Source: Callorhinus ursinus (taxonomy: Eukaryota; Chordata; Mammalia; Carnivora; Otariidae). Taken from it: 64,000 nt of DNA. How positions within the stretch are numbered: position 1 is the first letter of the stretch; the number at the start of each line of letters is the position of its first letter. Shown piece by piece: positions 9,818 through 21,239 of the stretch. The translations under genes and the position numbers were made by a program. The notes beneath the pieces are model-generated. The model did no database searches. It was given only the letters and a program-made list of their open reading frames with translations, and was not told where the DNA came from. The stretch is taken from contig NW_020312788.1 in the NCBI RefSeq assembly GCF_003265705.1, forward strand, positions 6,235,116 through 6,299,115, given 5' to 3'.

Positions 9818-11388
9818 TAGATCAAAACGAAATAATTGTCATTCCACCAAACACAGGAGATCATATGAAAAATGGAGTGAGGAGAACAGAAATCAATGTG
9901 GGAGGTGTTGCCAAAAATAACAATGTGGACATGGAAGTTGACAGACTATCAAACTATCAGGCACATAAAACTGATACTGCTGAAAGTTATAAGGAAAATC
10001 ATCTAGCTGCTTCATTAGTACAAGACCAAAAACTGAATCAACCCAGTGAGGAAAAGACCAAAATGCAAGACACAGCCATTCAGACAGTCCCCTCCACTGA
10101 GAACTTTGATGGGAATCACCGAGATCATAATTTGTCTAACTTCAAAGTCAATGAAAGTGTGCAAACTCCAAGTAACAATAAATCAACTCAACACTCATCT
10201 TCAAGTCCCCAAGATTCTGTAGATGCCTCAAGGAAATTCAGGAGTCAGGGCCCCGTAAATGTACATTCAGAAAATCAACTCACCATAAAAGATCCAATTT
10301 GTCCACATGGTAATGACGGTCTTTTGCCTCCTGTAGATGGGAATGATAAAAATTCAGCTTTTTCTCATGTAAAGAATTATCCACTTTATAGACAAGACTA
10401 TGATCTCAAGCCAAAACCTTCAAATGAAATCACAAGAGAGTACATACCCAAAATTGGAATGACTACTTACAAAATTGTGCCTCCCAAATCCCTGGAGATA
10501 TTGAAAAATTGGGACTCAGAAACCGCTGGCTATAACGATGACCAGGAGATGCATACTTCAGGAGGAAAGCACACTGATGAGAGTGTGAAAGAAACTGCAG
10601 TCCAAACAGAAGATCTTGTGATCTCTGAAAGTCCAAAGGAGCCACAGGCAGACGTTCAACTGAGGCTTACCCCGAGAACAGAGCATCAGGTGCTCCGCCT
10701 GGAGAGCTCGCCCTGCGTCGCCCCGGGGAAGCCTATGGAAGCTGCTCCCAGAAGGATGAAGGACACTGGCACAGCTCGTTTCGTGCCGAATTTGGAAGAT
10801 ATAAACAATATTTTGGAGTCAAAGCTTAAATCTCGGGTTTCAAATCCCCAGACCAAACCAAGTTCTTTTTTCCTGCAGATGCAAAAAAGAATTTCGGGTC
10901 ACTATGTGACATCTGCAGCGGCCAGGAGTGTCCACGGGGCCCCTAACCCCTTTCCAAAAGAACTAGTAGAGAAGGAGGAGGAAAAGGACACGCGAGCCCC
11001 GCCGGGGCGAACTCTTTGGCCCTTAAGTGAAACAGCTCCAGCTCTTCCACAGCCGCGTATTAATAAACACACCGAGGAGGACCGCGGCGGCCGGAAGCCT
11101 GCCGACACCTCTCCTCCTGCCAGCGCTCCGAGCCCCGCTCCTCTTCCTGCGAGTCAGTTAGCAGCACTAAATCTGAAGACTCTGAAAACGTTTGGGGCCC
11201 CGAGACCTTACTCGAGCTCTGCGCCATCCCCCTTTGCCCTGGCTGTAGTGAAACGCTCCCAGTCTCTCAGCAAAGTGCGCCCGGAGCCGAGCGGCGAGGG
11301 TGTGGCCGCCCTGACTCCCCCTGCCACAGAAGGGAGGGCTCCGGTGCATAAATCTGTGGGCATCCCACAGCTATGTGTGAGTGATGAG
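9818..11388 (+). CDS. COBLL1: COBLL1 large coding exon (central to C-terminal disordered region)
   Basis: The exon starts after TTCTCTCAG, enters in phase 1 (G+TA gives Val, then DQNEIIVIPPNTGDH before the Met at 9865) and ends GATGAG|GTAATG in phase 0, 523 full codons. The product is hydrophilic and low-complexity, with the family landmarks KNNNVDMEVDRLSN, KNYPLYRQDYDLKPKPSN, EYIPKIGMTTYKIVPPKSLE, NLEDINNILESKLKSR, KPSSFFLQMQKRISGHYV and TLKTFGAPRPYSSS. The KPSSFFLQMQ and PRPYSSS parts are the most conserved; the rest is divergent Ser/Thr/Pro-rich linker. No membrane segment or enzyme motif. The Met at 9865 is internal, not a start. The 3' third (about 10,910-11,345) is markedly richer in GC and CpG than the rest of the gene. 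Minus-strand open frames over it are shadows. Confidence 0.97.
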
Positions 11389-13270
11389 GTAATGTTACCT
11401 TCTTGAAAATAAGGGGTTCTAATACAGCGTGCTTTAAATGGGGGTTGACAGGCATGTTGGTATGTTTATTACTTAGCTCTGAATTCATATTAATCTAATA
11501 GCAAGCTACCATAGGGAAAAGAGAGTAGAGATACATAAAATCTGATTATTTACTCTCAGAGTTATTATAATTCATTTAACATGATTGGCTAGTACTCTAA
11601 AGGTCATCATTCTATACTTGTATCATTAGCAAATATTGTAATTTAAAGTTTCTTTGCTCATACCTTTGCATAGCGTACCAGCTTATAGTTCTGACTCTAT
11701 TTTCCTGTTTTGCTTATCTCAGTTTGTTTACAACTTTTCTGGATGCTCTAGTTTCTTTTCCTCTCCAGTTCTACATAATAGCAAAATAATTAGTTTTAAT
11801 TATATAGGAACATAAGCGGTATTTAAAGACTAGATAAAATAACCAAACATTTCTCAGCTAGGCATTTTCGATCACATACACTCAACCTCAGTTACCAAAC
11901 ATTGATACATATAAATAATTTAAACTGAAGCCAGAGTTTAAATATGTAATTTTCTTCATTTCCCATTTTTGTTAATTCAGTGTTAACTTTTCCAGTTACT
12001 GGTATGTTGACTAAAATATCATTTAACCCCTGTCTAACCTTAATAACTTACATAAAAAGGGACATTTGTTGACTTCGTGTTTGGTCAACTGAGTGTTATA
12101 ATTTGCTAGATTCAAATAGTATAGTCAGAGGAAAGGATGACATTTACAGTATGAACTATAATAATCCCCTTGCAATTTTTAAAAAAAAATGTTTTGTGTA
12201 CCTTTAACTCTGATAGTGTTTAAAGAATACTTTCAGATTTGTGTGACAGTTCCAGAAGTATTTTATAGTACTTTTTCAAACATTCCTAGAGTAAATGAAT
12301 GTTAACCACACTGCCAAGTAAAGATTTTTCCATAATCTCAAAGCAATATTCATCTCGAAGAATATTTCTTCATATATTTCACATTTATGTTTCTTAGCTT
12401 TGATATAATGTCAGGAAGAGATGTAGGATATAGAAATTAATTCTTGGGAACAAAGCCTGTGTTTCTTCTTAGGATGGAATGCCATTCCTAAACAACAGAA
12501 GTTTGATTTAGATAGTACAGTTTTTGAGTCATTGCCTGAACTCTGTTTAGCTCATCTTTTGTAAAGATGTTTGGCAGTTTAAAAAAGACATTTTTAAGAT
12601 TATTTGATAATAGTTTCCAGTTAAATCAGTTACTAAATAGTCTTTCCTAAGAAGTTTAATTAAATTTTTGATTCTTAAATTTGGAAATTCCTAATATGTA
12701 TTTTTAGTCCATGGGAAAAATAAAACACGGTCATCATTTAGCCCCTGTGACTTCCTGAAACACAAAATAAACTGTTACATGTAGCATAGTCATTAATATT
12801 TCTTTATTGGAAGTTATGTTAGATTCAACCAATATAAAATTGTCAATTTGTCCATTTTGTACTGTCAAAAGTGATAATTTCACCACCTAATATGTTGTAA
12901 CTATAAAAATGTGTTATTTTGTAGTCTGTGGAATTTTTGTTATTAATTTAGCTCTTCTAGCCAATTCTTACTGGCAAAATCAGCATCATTTGACTCAAGG
13001 ACAGTAAAATTACCACTGTATTCATACAGCAAGGAGGGGTACCACTTTTCTTCCTTAGCCTTATAAGTTCAAGAGAAGGGAAAGTAATACCCTCATCTTC
13101 CAACTGAGCTCTGGCAGCAGAAATAATCCTGTGGGTAAGGAAACTGAGCTGTGTCTAAAACACCAGTGTGGCGAATAATGATTCTTAAAGAATACTGATG
13201 ATGAAATTTTTTTTAAATGGCTCATTCTTCACTTGGTATTCATATAAATATCTTGCATTTATTTTTATAG
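11389..13270 (+). other. COBLL1 intron, unique AT-rich
   Basis: Donor GAG|GTAATG, acceptor TTATTTTTATAG. I recognise no mobile element or other gene in this 1.9 kb. Confidence 0.75.
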
Positions 13271-13447
13271 GGAAATAACTCTGCACATAATGAACAGAAT
13301 TCCCAAATACCATCTCCAGCTGACTGCCCATCACTCATTCTTAAGAGACAAAGTTCTTTAACATTCCAAAGCTCTGACCCAGAACAGATCCGACAGAGTT
13401 TGCTGACTGCAATCCGTTCTGGAGAGGCTGCTGCCAAATTGAAAAGG
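13271..13447 (+). CDS. COBLL1: COBLL1 coding exon carrying most of the WH2 motif
   Basis: 177 bp, phase 0 at both ends: 59 codons from [18 protein letters not shown] to EAAAKLKR, donor AAAAGG|GTAAGT. The tail [19 protein letters not shown] is a WH2 (WASP-homology 2) actin-monomer-binding motif: an amphipathic helix LLTAIRSG, then the LKKV-type element LKRV, whose last residue comes from the next exon. In the family this motif binds G-actin. The minus-strand open frame at 13240-13437 is a shadow. Confidence 0.96.
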
Positions 13448-13874
13448 GTAAGTTTTCTTTATCAGATGGGTGACAGTGGGTCTATTTTCAACATTGTCAA
13501 ACTAATACTTAGGGGAAATTGTTTTCTGGCTTTGGAGTCTGAATAGGGAGGATGCCAGAAGTTCTTCTTTGATGTCAAGGGTCATTTTTGAAGTAGAAGC
13601 TGAAAGAGTCCAGAGTCTTACACATACTTAAAAATATGTCCGGTCTATTTTCCACACCATGGGCCAGGTGCAGAACATGGGTTTTGCTCATTATTATATG
13701 ACTATACATAGAAAGTACCCTGGACTCTTATTTTATAAATTATTTCAGCACAGTAAAAAAAATTCTTTCAGAAGGAAAATCTCCTCCTTATTCCAGAAAA
13801 GCGGCACTAGCAATAGGAACCTGCAAGGTTTCAGCCATAGCTTCCACAATGACCAAAGTTAACTACCAGTATGC

Positions 13875-13898
13875 GGGGGAATTGGGTGGGGGGAGGGG
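13875..13898 (+). other. Potential G-quadruplex in an intron
   Basis: Four G runs (5, 3, 6 and 4 bases) separated by AATT, T and A. This meets the usual G3+N1-7 pattern on the sense strand, so it could form in DNA or pre-mRNA. It lies about 430 bp after a donor site. Confidence 0.7.
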
Positions 13899-15419
13899 CG
13901 TTGTTTTATAGGTTAAACAAAAAAATGTAGGGAAAATCTAAGGAATTTAGATGACATCGAATACAGAAATTCTAGTCTACTAATGCCCTGCCTGAGTGGC
14001 TAGCTCCTCCTTACTGAGATGCAGGAGAACTTCAGGAGAGGAGGTATACTTCTTTTTGGAGCAAATGCCAAAGAAATGTCACAGGGAATTATTTGTAGGT
14101 GAGTTTCCTTCCTCTGTCGCTTTCATCCACTCAAAGACGACATACGTGGTGAAGCCTGGAGCCTAGCATCCTAACTTGGACTTCCCAGAAACTGTCCTTC
14201 GTCTCCCTAAATGTCTTTCTTGTTCTCCCCTTAGTTGTCTTGGTTGCAAGTTCCTCAACACCCAAGACAAGAAAAGTACTCATTATTCCCCTGACTCCCT
14301 AGGCATTTCATTTTGTGAATTCCTTCTCTAATCATTTTAGAAGCTATTTAGAGAAGAGTAAGAGACTTGTTGAACAAAACACTGAGCTCAACAGAAATGA
14401 AATCTGCGAAGGGACGGGAATGCTGCAGAGAGAAAGAACGGGGAGGGCATCTCGGGCACATCTCCACGGCCGGCCCTGCCCGCACTAGCCGCCTTCCTCC
14501 CAGAGCCACGAGTGACCGCCGTTTTCACGGAGGGCTTGGCGCTCCCAATTGGGCAAACAGGGAGACAGGGCAAAATATTGCCTGCTGTCGGGAGTGGAGG
14601 AAATGGGGTAATTTAGGGGCTTAGGTTTGAATTTTGTCAGGTATTTGTGGAGTCTGAATTTAGGTGCCAGGTGGCAAAAAAAAAAAAACAAACTGTAGTT
14701 TTGAATATTAAAACTGGTATTTCACAGGTTATGACATATATATTTTTATGGGGAAATATGCCCATATAAATAAATTGTACATTCTCACTTAATGAAAATA
14801 TTTCTCTATTTCTCTTTCTCACCTTGTAAATTAAGGTTGAGTTTCTGATCTAAAGCTTTCTCAGTTCAGTAAACTTGATACGCATTTTTTAAGCACAAAA
14901 CACTGTACTTAGATACTGGGGAGAGGAAAGCGAATAAAATGAAGCCTCTGCCTTCTGGGTGTTGGCAGCCTGGGACTGAGAAACAGTGGCCCATCAGGTC
15001 CACGGGAGAACCCAGTAACTACACGGAACATAGCTGCAGTGTCTTTGTACTCAAGTCAGTGGATACAGTAACCTGTTTCAGTGGACAAGGTGGCAGAAAA
15101 CAGTGCATTAAGTTGGGAATGACTTTTAGGCCAGCAGAACTGCACAGGCAAGCAGCTGTGTGCTTGGTGTGATGGGCTCTGAATTGGCAGTCTCTTCACT
15201 TACAAAACTCTCATTGCTTCCAGAATGAGCTGGATGTGAATCAGCATAGAAAGCAGGCCCTAAATGATGATCCTATAATTGTATCCTGTTTATAACTCAT
15301 TACTTTAGGTTCTCTCAAGGCTAAATGTTATCTCTTTCAGTAGGAGATTATCGATAGCTCTGAGTCTTTACAGTGTCAGTTCCTAAATTTTGTTTAATGA
15401 AAATTCTTTACATAATCCA

Positions 15420-15830
15420 TTTTATTCCACTAAAAATGGACACAGGGTCTAGTAAAGTTAAAAATATCCACACTCCATGATCAGTATTTTCACTTCTAAT
15501 TATATACCCTAAAAAGGTGTGTGTTATGTCCTGGGACTCACATGTGAGAATATTCATGAAATATTGTTCGTAATAGCTCCAAATAAATATAACCTTAATA
15601 TCCCAAAAGAGGATAAATAGTATATTCAAAGAATGGATTAGCAAATAGCAATAAATTGGGCAAAATGCAGCTAAACACAACAGTGTGTAAAGACCTATAA
15701 AAATATATATGTGTAAAGTGTGACAACATGCGTAGGTGGCAATTATTTTTAAAAGCAAGGAAGTAATTATACAGATCATGATGGGGTTACTTCCACAGGG
15801 AAAGAAAAGGGGTTACTGCGGGCTTGTGGG
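15420..15830 (+). mobile_element. L1M-type LINE 3' remnant
   Basis: Diverged text in the order of an L1 3' end (ATATACCCTAAAAAGGTG, GAATATTCATGAAATATTG, CTCCAAATAAATATAACC, AAGAATGGATTAGCAAATAG). The orientation follows that order. No coding capacity. Confidence 0.5.
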
Positions 15831-17109
15831 AGCAAGACAGGCACATAATTTAAGAGGGAACCAAAAATCTTAAGTAGTCAAGATAAATATTAATGCAGTA
15901 TTTTTTAAATGTCTAAATGATAGACATTTAGTGATAGAGAAAATGTCAACATTTTAAAGACAAGCTCAGTAGGGAGCTGGAGCTATTCTTTTCTTGGCCT
16001 GGGTGGTGGATTATATGTATGTTTGTGTTTGTTTTCATTGGGCTGTGTATTTAAGTTCAGGGCATTTTACATGTATTATATTTTTAAAAAATTATATTGC
16101 AAAAGGAAGTAGAAATGGACACAAGAGGCTCTAATTCCTTGCGATCTTTGCTTAAGTCCCATATTTCTGTCCTGTACTGAACATTTCTCCTGGTTTGTTT
16201 TAAATTCTAACATTTCTTTTATAGAACAACAGCAAGAGTGCCAAATAAAATCTTCAGTGATTTTGACAGTAGGTTTAGATTGTTCATCAGAAAGTTGGCT
16301 CCAGGTTTGCCTATGTTTTGGCACCCAGATGTTCAATTTAACTCCAGGTACCAACCTGCCTTATGGCTCTGGTTCATACCCGAGTAATTAACCTTCATTA
16401 TAATAATTGGTTCACATTAGAACAATTATCTAGTTGACTGCTCTAGCGTAAGTGTAGTCATGAACATGCCATGTTTTTTCATATTTCTTAAGACTTTTTC
16501 CACACCTTACCCTTATTTGACCCCAGTTTAGTCACAGAGATCTGTCTTGTCTTCTTATAAAGTTTTAATAAATCCAGTTCAGTATTTGATAATGTGTTTA
16601 GTGTTAAGATTTATATGTGAATCAGCAAATTGTTTTCAGAGAATAAGAGATTAAGTAACCTATTATCATTGACTTGTGTTGAGACAAGAACTTCTTTGGC
16701 TGCTCTTGGTTCTTGTTGATGCTTCAGTTACTAAAGGTCATTACACTGTTACAAGTAGAATATAGGTTTGTAAAAATAAAGTGGTTGATATTAACCATTT
16801 CCTCAGAATGTAAAATTTATCTTTGGCTACATGGAAATCTGGAAGGAAGAAAAAACTGGGTAAGTCACCCAGACTCTTGCAGGCTTGTTTTATTTGTTTA
16901 ATTGGTCTGCTTTTTATTCATATTTCCTTGATTGGAATTTGAACAACCTAAAGGCTTTAGGTTGGCACTTCTTTCTGTATATTTTTAAATTAAAAATGAA
17001 TGTCATAGTTGATGCTCCTCACAAGAATAAGAAAGCTACATGAATGTTCCTGAAAATTTTTAAAGGATAGACAGTCAACAAGCAGATGCTCTTATCAGTA
17101 AATTCTTTA

Positions 17110-17745
17110 ATGTTGCTTTAAAAAATATCTTTATTGTAAGTATCATGTTCATTATTCAAAAAACTCAAGCAGTACTTTTTTACTTTATAAATATTTATAA
17201 AAAGTTGCCATATTCCATTCAAGAAATATTCATTGATCTACACTGTGCCAGGTACTAAAATAAACGTGTACGATGTATTAAAATAGACAAGGTTTCTGAC
17301 CTCACATTACTTATGGACTAGTCTATAATGATGTCTTCTCATGCTCAAAAGTTAGTATACAAATTTTTAAAATAGCAAACAAAATGCCATCCCCCACCAA
17401 AGTAACTGCACGTGATAGATTACTGTGAAACCTTCCAGAACACTTTTGTAGTATATAAACATATTTAAATACATACAAAAATAAAATCCTGTAAAACATT
17501 CAGAAATATCTCTTTGAAGTTTTCCATCTTATTACACACACACACATACACACACACACACACACAATTCTTTTAAGACTACATAGTATTTGACTCTATG
17601 AATGAACCATGGTTTATTTGTTCCTTATTGATGGACATTTAACTGGATTCTAGTTTTTCCATTCTATAAATGGTGCTACAATAAACATCAACAATAAACA
17701 TATATTAGAGTCATCAGTGTGTTTTTTAAATGCTTAAAACAAATT
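17110..17745 (-). mobile_element. L1-type remnant with internal (CA)n
   Basis: TTTTTCCATTCTATAAATGG, GCTACAATAAACATC and TTATTGATGGACATTTAACT are typical of the reverse complement of old L1 3' regions. A (CA)n tract at 17534-17566 interrupts it. Assigned from pattern only. Confidence 0.45.
17534..17566. repeat. (CA)n microsatellite, imperfect
   Basis: CA units with one TA interruption inside the L1-like remnant. Confidence 0.95.
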
Positions 17746-17762
17746 TTTTTTTTTTATTTCAG

Positions 17763-17851
17763 GAGGATAGTGTCAACACTCTACTCCATTCTGGATTCAT
17801 AGACAGTCAAGAAAGCTGATTAGTTTAGATGATCAATCTTCATTTAATAAA
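17763..17851 (+). other. COBLL1: Candidate alternative terminal exon of COBLL1
   Basis: A strong acceptor-like sequence (about 13 T, then ATTTCAG at 17762) opens a segment that, read in phase 0 after the exon ending at 13447, encodes EDSVNTLLHSGFIDSQES and then stops at TGA (17817-17819). An AATAAA lies at 17846-17851. Use would replace the normal 28-residue end and change the WH2 element LKRV to LKRE. Weaknesses: the T-rich tract borders an L1-like remnant, and I know no transcript using it. This is a hypothesis. Confidence 0.25.
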
Positions 17852-18321
17852 AGGCAACAAATGAAGCACAAGGAAATCAAATCCAAGCTAAATTTGCCCA
17901 TTTTAGTTTCCTTTTCATTAACTTACTCTGTTGCTAGGCAGACTCTGTGGCCTTTTGCACTTCAGTTTTCTTCTTGTGTGAGAAGATGATAATGTTTGGT
18001 TACAAATCTAAACTAGCCAAATTGAAATCTAGAGATTAACCATTTTTCTTAAAATATTTGTCATGTTTATGGATAATATTTCAAAATATTATACCTATTT
18101 ACTATCCAGAATGCATATGACTTTTAAAAAATGTTCTAAATAATTTGGAATTTCAAGCTAATATTTAGGAAATTCTTAGTGTATTTCATTCATTTACCAT
18201 TTATAAATAGGAGACTTTGCCATAGAATTTTGGAATTTAGGGGTTTATTGGGAGAAAAAAACTACTTTTCATTGTGCAGTTGTTTTTGCATAACAGTCAT
18301 AGATTTGACTTTTTTAGCCCT

Positions 18322-18541
18322 TTATATGAAAGCATTTTATTTTATTTTAAAGACTGTATTTATTTGAGAGCAAGAGAACACGAGCAGGGGGAGGGAGAGA
18401 GAGAGAGAGAGAAACATATGCCCCACCAAGCAGGGAGCCATACACAGGGCTGGATCCCAGGACCCAGGGATCATGACCTGAGCCGAAGGCAGACACTTAA
18501 CCAACTGAGCCACCCAGGCGTCCTTATATGAAAGCATTTTA
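18322..18541 (-). mobile_element. Carnivore SINE with perfect 18-bp target duplication
   Basis: SINE core 18340-18523 in reverse, ending GAGCCACCCAGGCGTCC. TTATATGAAAGCATTTTA flanks it at 18322-18339 and 18524-18541. It sits about 500 bp upstream of the last coding exon. The open frames across it are repeat-derived. Confidence 0.95.
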
Positions 18542-19023
18542 AAAACCAAAGCTGTATTTTCTTATAAATAAGGGGTATCTGGGAGGGGAACTTCAAGTTA
18601 ATATATGTCATCGATACAATTTAAAATTTGTAAAAATTCTTTGCTTTGTGGACTTCACTTTATTTTTCTACATTTTCCAAGGCAGTTTTGGGGAGCCAGA
18701 ATTAATTTAGCAAAAAATGTTCTTCAACAGCTTGGCCTGCAGTCTGTTTGTGCTCTTGTCCTTTGAGTTGATTTGGTAATTTTGTAAAGACTAAGATGTG
18801 TTAATGGATTATTTAACTTGTTTGTTGTGGAAATAACGACTCTCTCATTTTTAATTTTATGGTAGAGTGAACATTTCTTCTTGATTATTTGTGATTTATT
18901 GAATACTAAATGCTAAATATTCTCATTTACAATTAAGCAGAAGTTAAAATGTGGTAATTGTTGAAAATTAGGTAGCTGTCCCATTTTAAATTGATGGGTG
19001 CAAAATGTGCTTCTTTCTCTTAG

Positions 19024-19110
19024 GTTACTGTTCCATCAAATACAATATCTGTGAATGGAAGGTCAAGACTCAGCCATTCCATGTCCCCTGATGCCCAGGA
19101 CAGCCATTAA
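19024..19110 (+). CDS. COBLL1: COBLL1 last coding exon and stop codon
   Basis: After CTTTCTCTTAG the frame runs 28 codons from VTVPSNTISVNGRSRL to SHSMSPDAQDSH and stops at TAA 19108-19110. The first Val completes the LKRV element of the WH2 motif begun in the previous exon. The rest is the short conserved basic/Ser-rich COBLL1 C-terminus. The human protein, as I remember it, ends SMSPDAQDGH, one substitution different. Too short for an open-frame list, but the splice signals, phase and family match are all clear. Confidence 0.96.
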   Translation, partial: VTVPSNTISVNGRSRLSHSMSPDAQDSH

Positions 19111-19217
19111 ATGTTGCCTGTGATAATGCACTTCATCACTTGTACTTCACAGAACACCTTCATCCTAATGGAGAATGTTGGCAAATGTATATTCAGATGT
19201 ACGCTAATATATTGTCT

Positions 19218-19223
19218 ATTAAA
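19218..19223 (+). terminator. Proximal poly(A) signal ATTAAA
   Basis: 108 nt after the stop codon, with a GT-rich downstream run (AAGAATTTGTGCTGTGG). Its use would leave a very short 3'UTR without the TGTATATA element. Prediction only. Confidence 0.45.
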
Positions 19224-19800
19224 GTGTAAGAATTTGTGCTGTGGCTTTTAATGCCAAAAGAAGAATTACAGAATTTATAAGTTATGATATTTTTGGCCTT
19301 TTTTTTTTTTTTTTGCCTTAAAAGCTGAATATGCTGCTTTAGAACTTTAAGACAAGGTGTTAATGACTTTCATTTTCTTCAAATGAGAATTAGTCACCTT
19401 TTGTTGATTTCACTTACATATTCTCTACAGTGGTGACTTAGACAAAAGGATAAACTGAGATTCATAGACTTATATTTGTGTGACACATATATAGGTAAGC
19501 AAACATAGATCTGACATTTACTGCCTTAGTGTTACAGTTTAATTGGAAATGTTTGTAAGTTATATTAAGGTCTGTTTTGGCTGAAAGTACAATATAGAGA
19601 ACTAATATCAAATAAGTATATTCGGTTCAACAGTTAAAATGATGAATCACTTAGTGTGCAAGTCTTGTATGTTCTTCATGTAATTACAAAATATCAAATT
19701 TATGGGAAGCTCATAGTATTTTAATATTTTATTAACATGGAACATTTGTTTTTTTAATCTTTAGAACTTAAATTGCACAAAGAACATTTTAAATATTTTT

Positions 19801-19808
19801 TGTATATA
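19801..19808 (+). promoter_or_regulatory. Pumilio-type element TGTATATA in the 3'UTR
   Basis: Exact match to the UGUANAUA consensus bound by PUM proteins, which usually destabilise mRNA. Conservation is not known to me. Confidence 0.45.
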
Positions 19809-20284
19809 ATCATGACATTGTTGTCACACAGATATTATACATTTATGTGCCAGAAGCCTTAGAAATCACCTTATGACAATGTTGATCTATTGTGACAATT
19901 ATTTCACTTTTGATATGTAGCAAGAAATGGGGGTTAGTCCGTGTTCATACTGGAAAACTTCAAAGGCTACTTGGAGGTTCCAGAAATCCTGGTTTTAATT
20001 AAAGTAAAATGATAAAGCCTTTATGTAGTTCAGATGCTAATATTCTAAATAATAATATATATTTACATTAAAGCTAAAACTGTTAAGCAAAACAATGCCT
20101 AATTTGTTGGCTTATAACTGTACTGGGGTCGAGAGCTCATTCATGTTCTAGTCCTAATTTAAGAGTCTAATAGCTCATTTATTCTAAAAGCTTGGTCAAA
20201 CAAGTGAATGTTACATTGGTTTTCACTAAAGCTCTTGGGATGTCTGCCTCTTCGGAAAATGTGTTGATTTTTTTCCCCCTGTTT

Positions 20285-20290
20285 AATAAA
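20285..20290 (+). terminator. Distal poly(A) signal AATAAA
   Basis: Canonical hexamer with a GT-rich element (TTGGCTTGTGT) about 15-25 nt downstream. My preferred main 3' end of COBLL1. Confidence 0.55.
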
Positions 20291-20632
20291 AGCAAGTTAT
20301 ATACTTGGCTTGTGTCAATCAGCATATTTATGAATTTCACCTGATGACCTATCTCTATCAGCCAGTAACCAAAAAAGTCATAGTAAGGCCTACCATCCAT
20401 CAGTGTACATGTAAGCCCATTCAGATTCCAAAGTGCATGATCTAAGCATATAAAATGCTTAGCATAGTCCCTGATACATGGCAGATGCACATTAAATGTT
20501 AAATGTTGCTGTTATTCCTTAAATCAGACTTGAAGAGACCCTCATATATGGAAACTTAAGTTCTATTATTGTAAACCGTTAGCCAAAGGAGGACTTTTTG
20601 TAAAATTATAATTGATTATCCAATCGGAAAAA

Positions 20633-20638
20633 AATAAA
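20633..20638 (+). terminator. Possible further poly(A) signal AATAAA
   Basis: In AAAAAAATAAATTTGG. No strong GT-rich element follows, so weaker than the one at 20285. Confidence 0.25.
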
Positions 20639-20685
20639 TTTGGATCCCTACTTCAAACCATAAACAAATACATTTGAGTTGGATG

Positions 20686-20909
20686 AAAGACAACTTTTAT
20701 TTTTTTATTAAGGATTGATTTATTTGAGTGAGAGAGTTGGAGGGAGGGGGGCAGTGATGGGGTGGAGAGAATCTCAAGCAGACTCTGTGCTGAGACAGAG
20801 CCTAACTCAGGGCTCAGTCTGACAACCCCGAGATCACGACCTGAGCTGAAACCAAGAGCTGGACACTTAACTAACTATGCCACCCCGGTGCCCCTAAAGA
20901 CAACTTTTA
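20686..20909 (-). mobile_element. Carnivore SINE (older variant) with 14-bp target duplication
   Basis: Core 20700-20895 in reverse; GATTTATTTGAGTGAGAGAG tail side, GCCACCCCGGTGCCCC head side. AAAGACAACTTTTA flanks it at 20686-20699 and 20896-20909. It marks the first mobile element beyond the COBLL1 3' end. Confidence 0.92.
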
Positions 20910-21239
20910 AAAGAATATTTTAAAACTTAGATGAATATATTCAAATATATTCAACATTTTTCAGACCTCAGTATGCGAAAAATTAAATAGGACACAAAGG
21001 GACATTTATAAAAGTATAAATTTATATTAAAATTTAAGACATATGTACATTAAGTACTATAGAAGTGAAAAAAGCCACAAGAATGTTTTTAATATAATGT
21101 ATAAAAAAATTCCTAAAAGTCATGAAACACTACCCATTAGAAATATGCACACTGAAAAAACAAAGATTTCTTACAAGAGTAAATCTGAAAGGCCAAGAAA
21201 TAAGGAAAGAATACTGTTCACTAATCAAGGAAATACTGG

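Larger units (their letters stand above)
13448..19023 (+). other. Last COBLL1 intron, 5.6 kb
   Basis: Contains a G-rich quadruplex-type run (13875-13898), two L1 remnants, a (CA)n, a possible alternative terminal exon (17763) and one SINE (18340-18523). The acceptor is CTTTCTCTTAG at 19023. The stretch between about 15,830 and 17,100 shows nothing I can name. Confidence 0.75.
1..20312 (+). other. COBLL1: COBLL1 gene, 3' portion (5' end lies outside the window)
   Basis: Overview of the transcription unit. Six coding exons on the + strand join in one reading frame with GT-AG introns and consistent phases (1-1, 1-2, 2-1, 1-0, 0-0, 0-stop). The joined product matches the C-terminal part of cordon-bleu WH2 repeat protein-like 1 as I remember the mammalian family, including a segment around EYIPKIGMTTYKIVPPKSLE and the terminus SHSMSPDAQDSH. 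COBLL1 is a cytoplasmic, actin-linked relative of COBL. Unlike COBL, which has several WH2 motifs, it carries a single C-terminal one. The N-terminal cordon-bleu (ubiquitin-like) domain and the KKRRAP-type proline-rich exons are not in this window. The 5' limit given is the window edge. The 3' limit is inferred from a poly(A) signal. Confidence 0.95.
19111..20312 (+). other. COBLL1: COBLL1 3' untranslated region
   Basis: AT-rich sequence after the stop. It contains an early ATTAAA (19218-19223), a Pumilio-type TGTATATA (19801-19808), several ATTTA words and AATAAA at 20285-20290 followed by TTGGCTTGTGT. The right border is inferred from that last signal. A further AATAAA at 20633-20638 could extend it. 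No mobile element interrupts this stretch. Confidence 0.7.
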
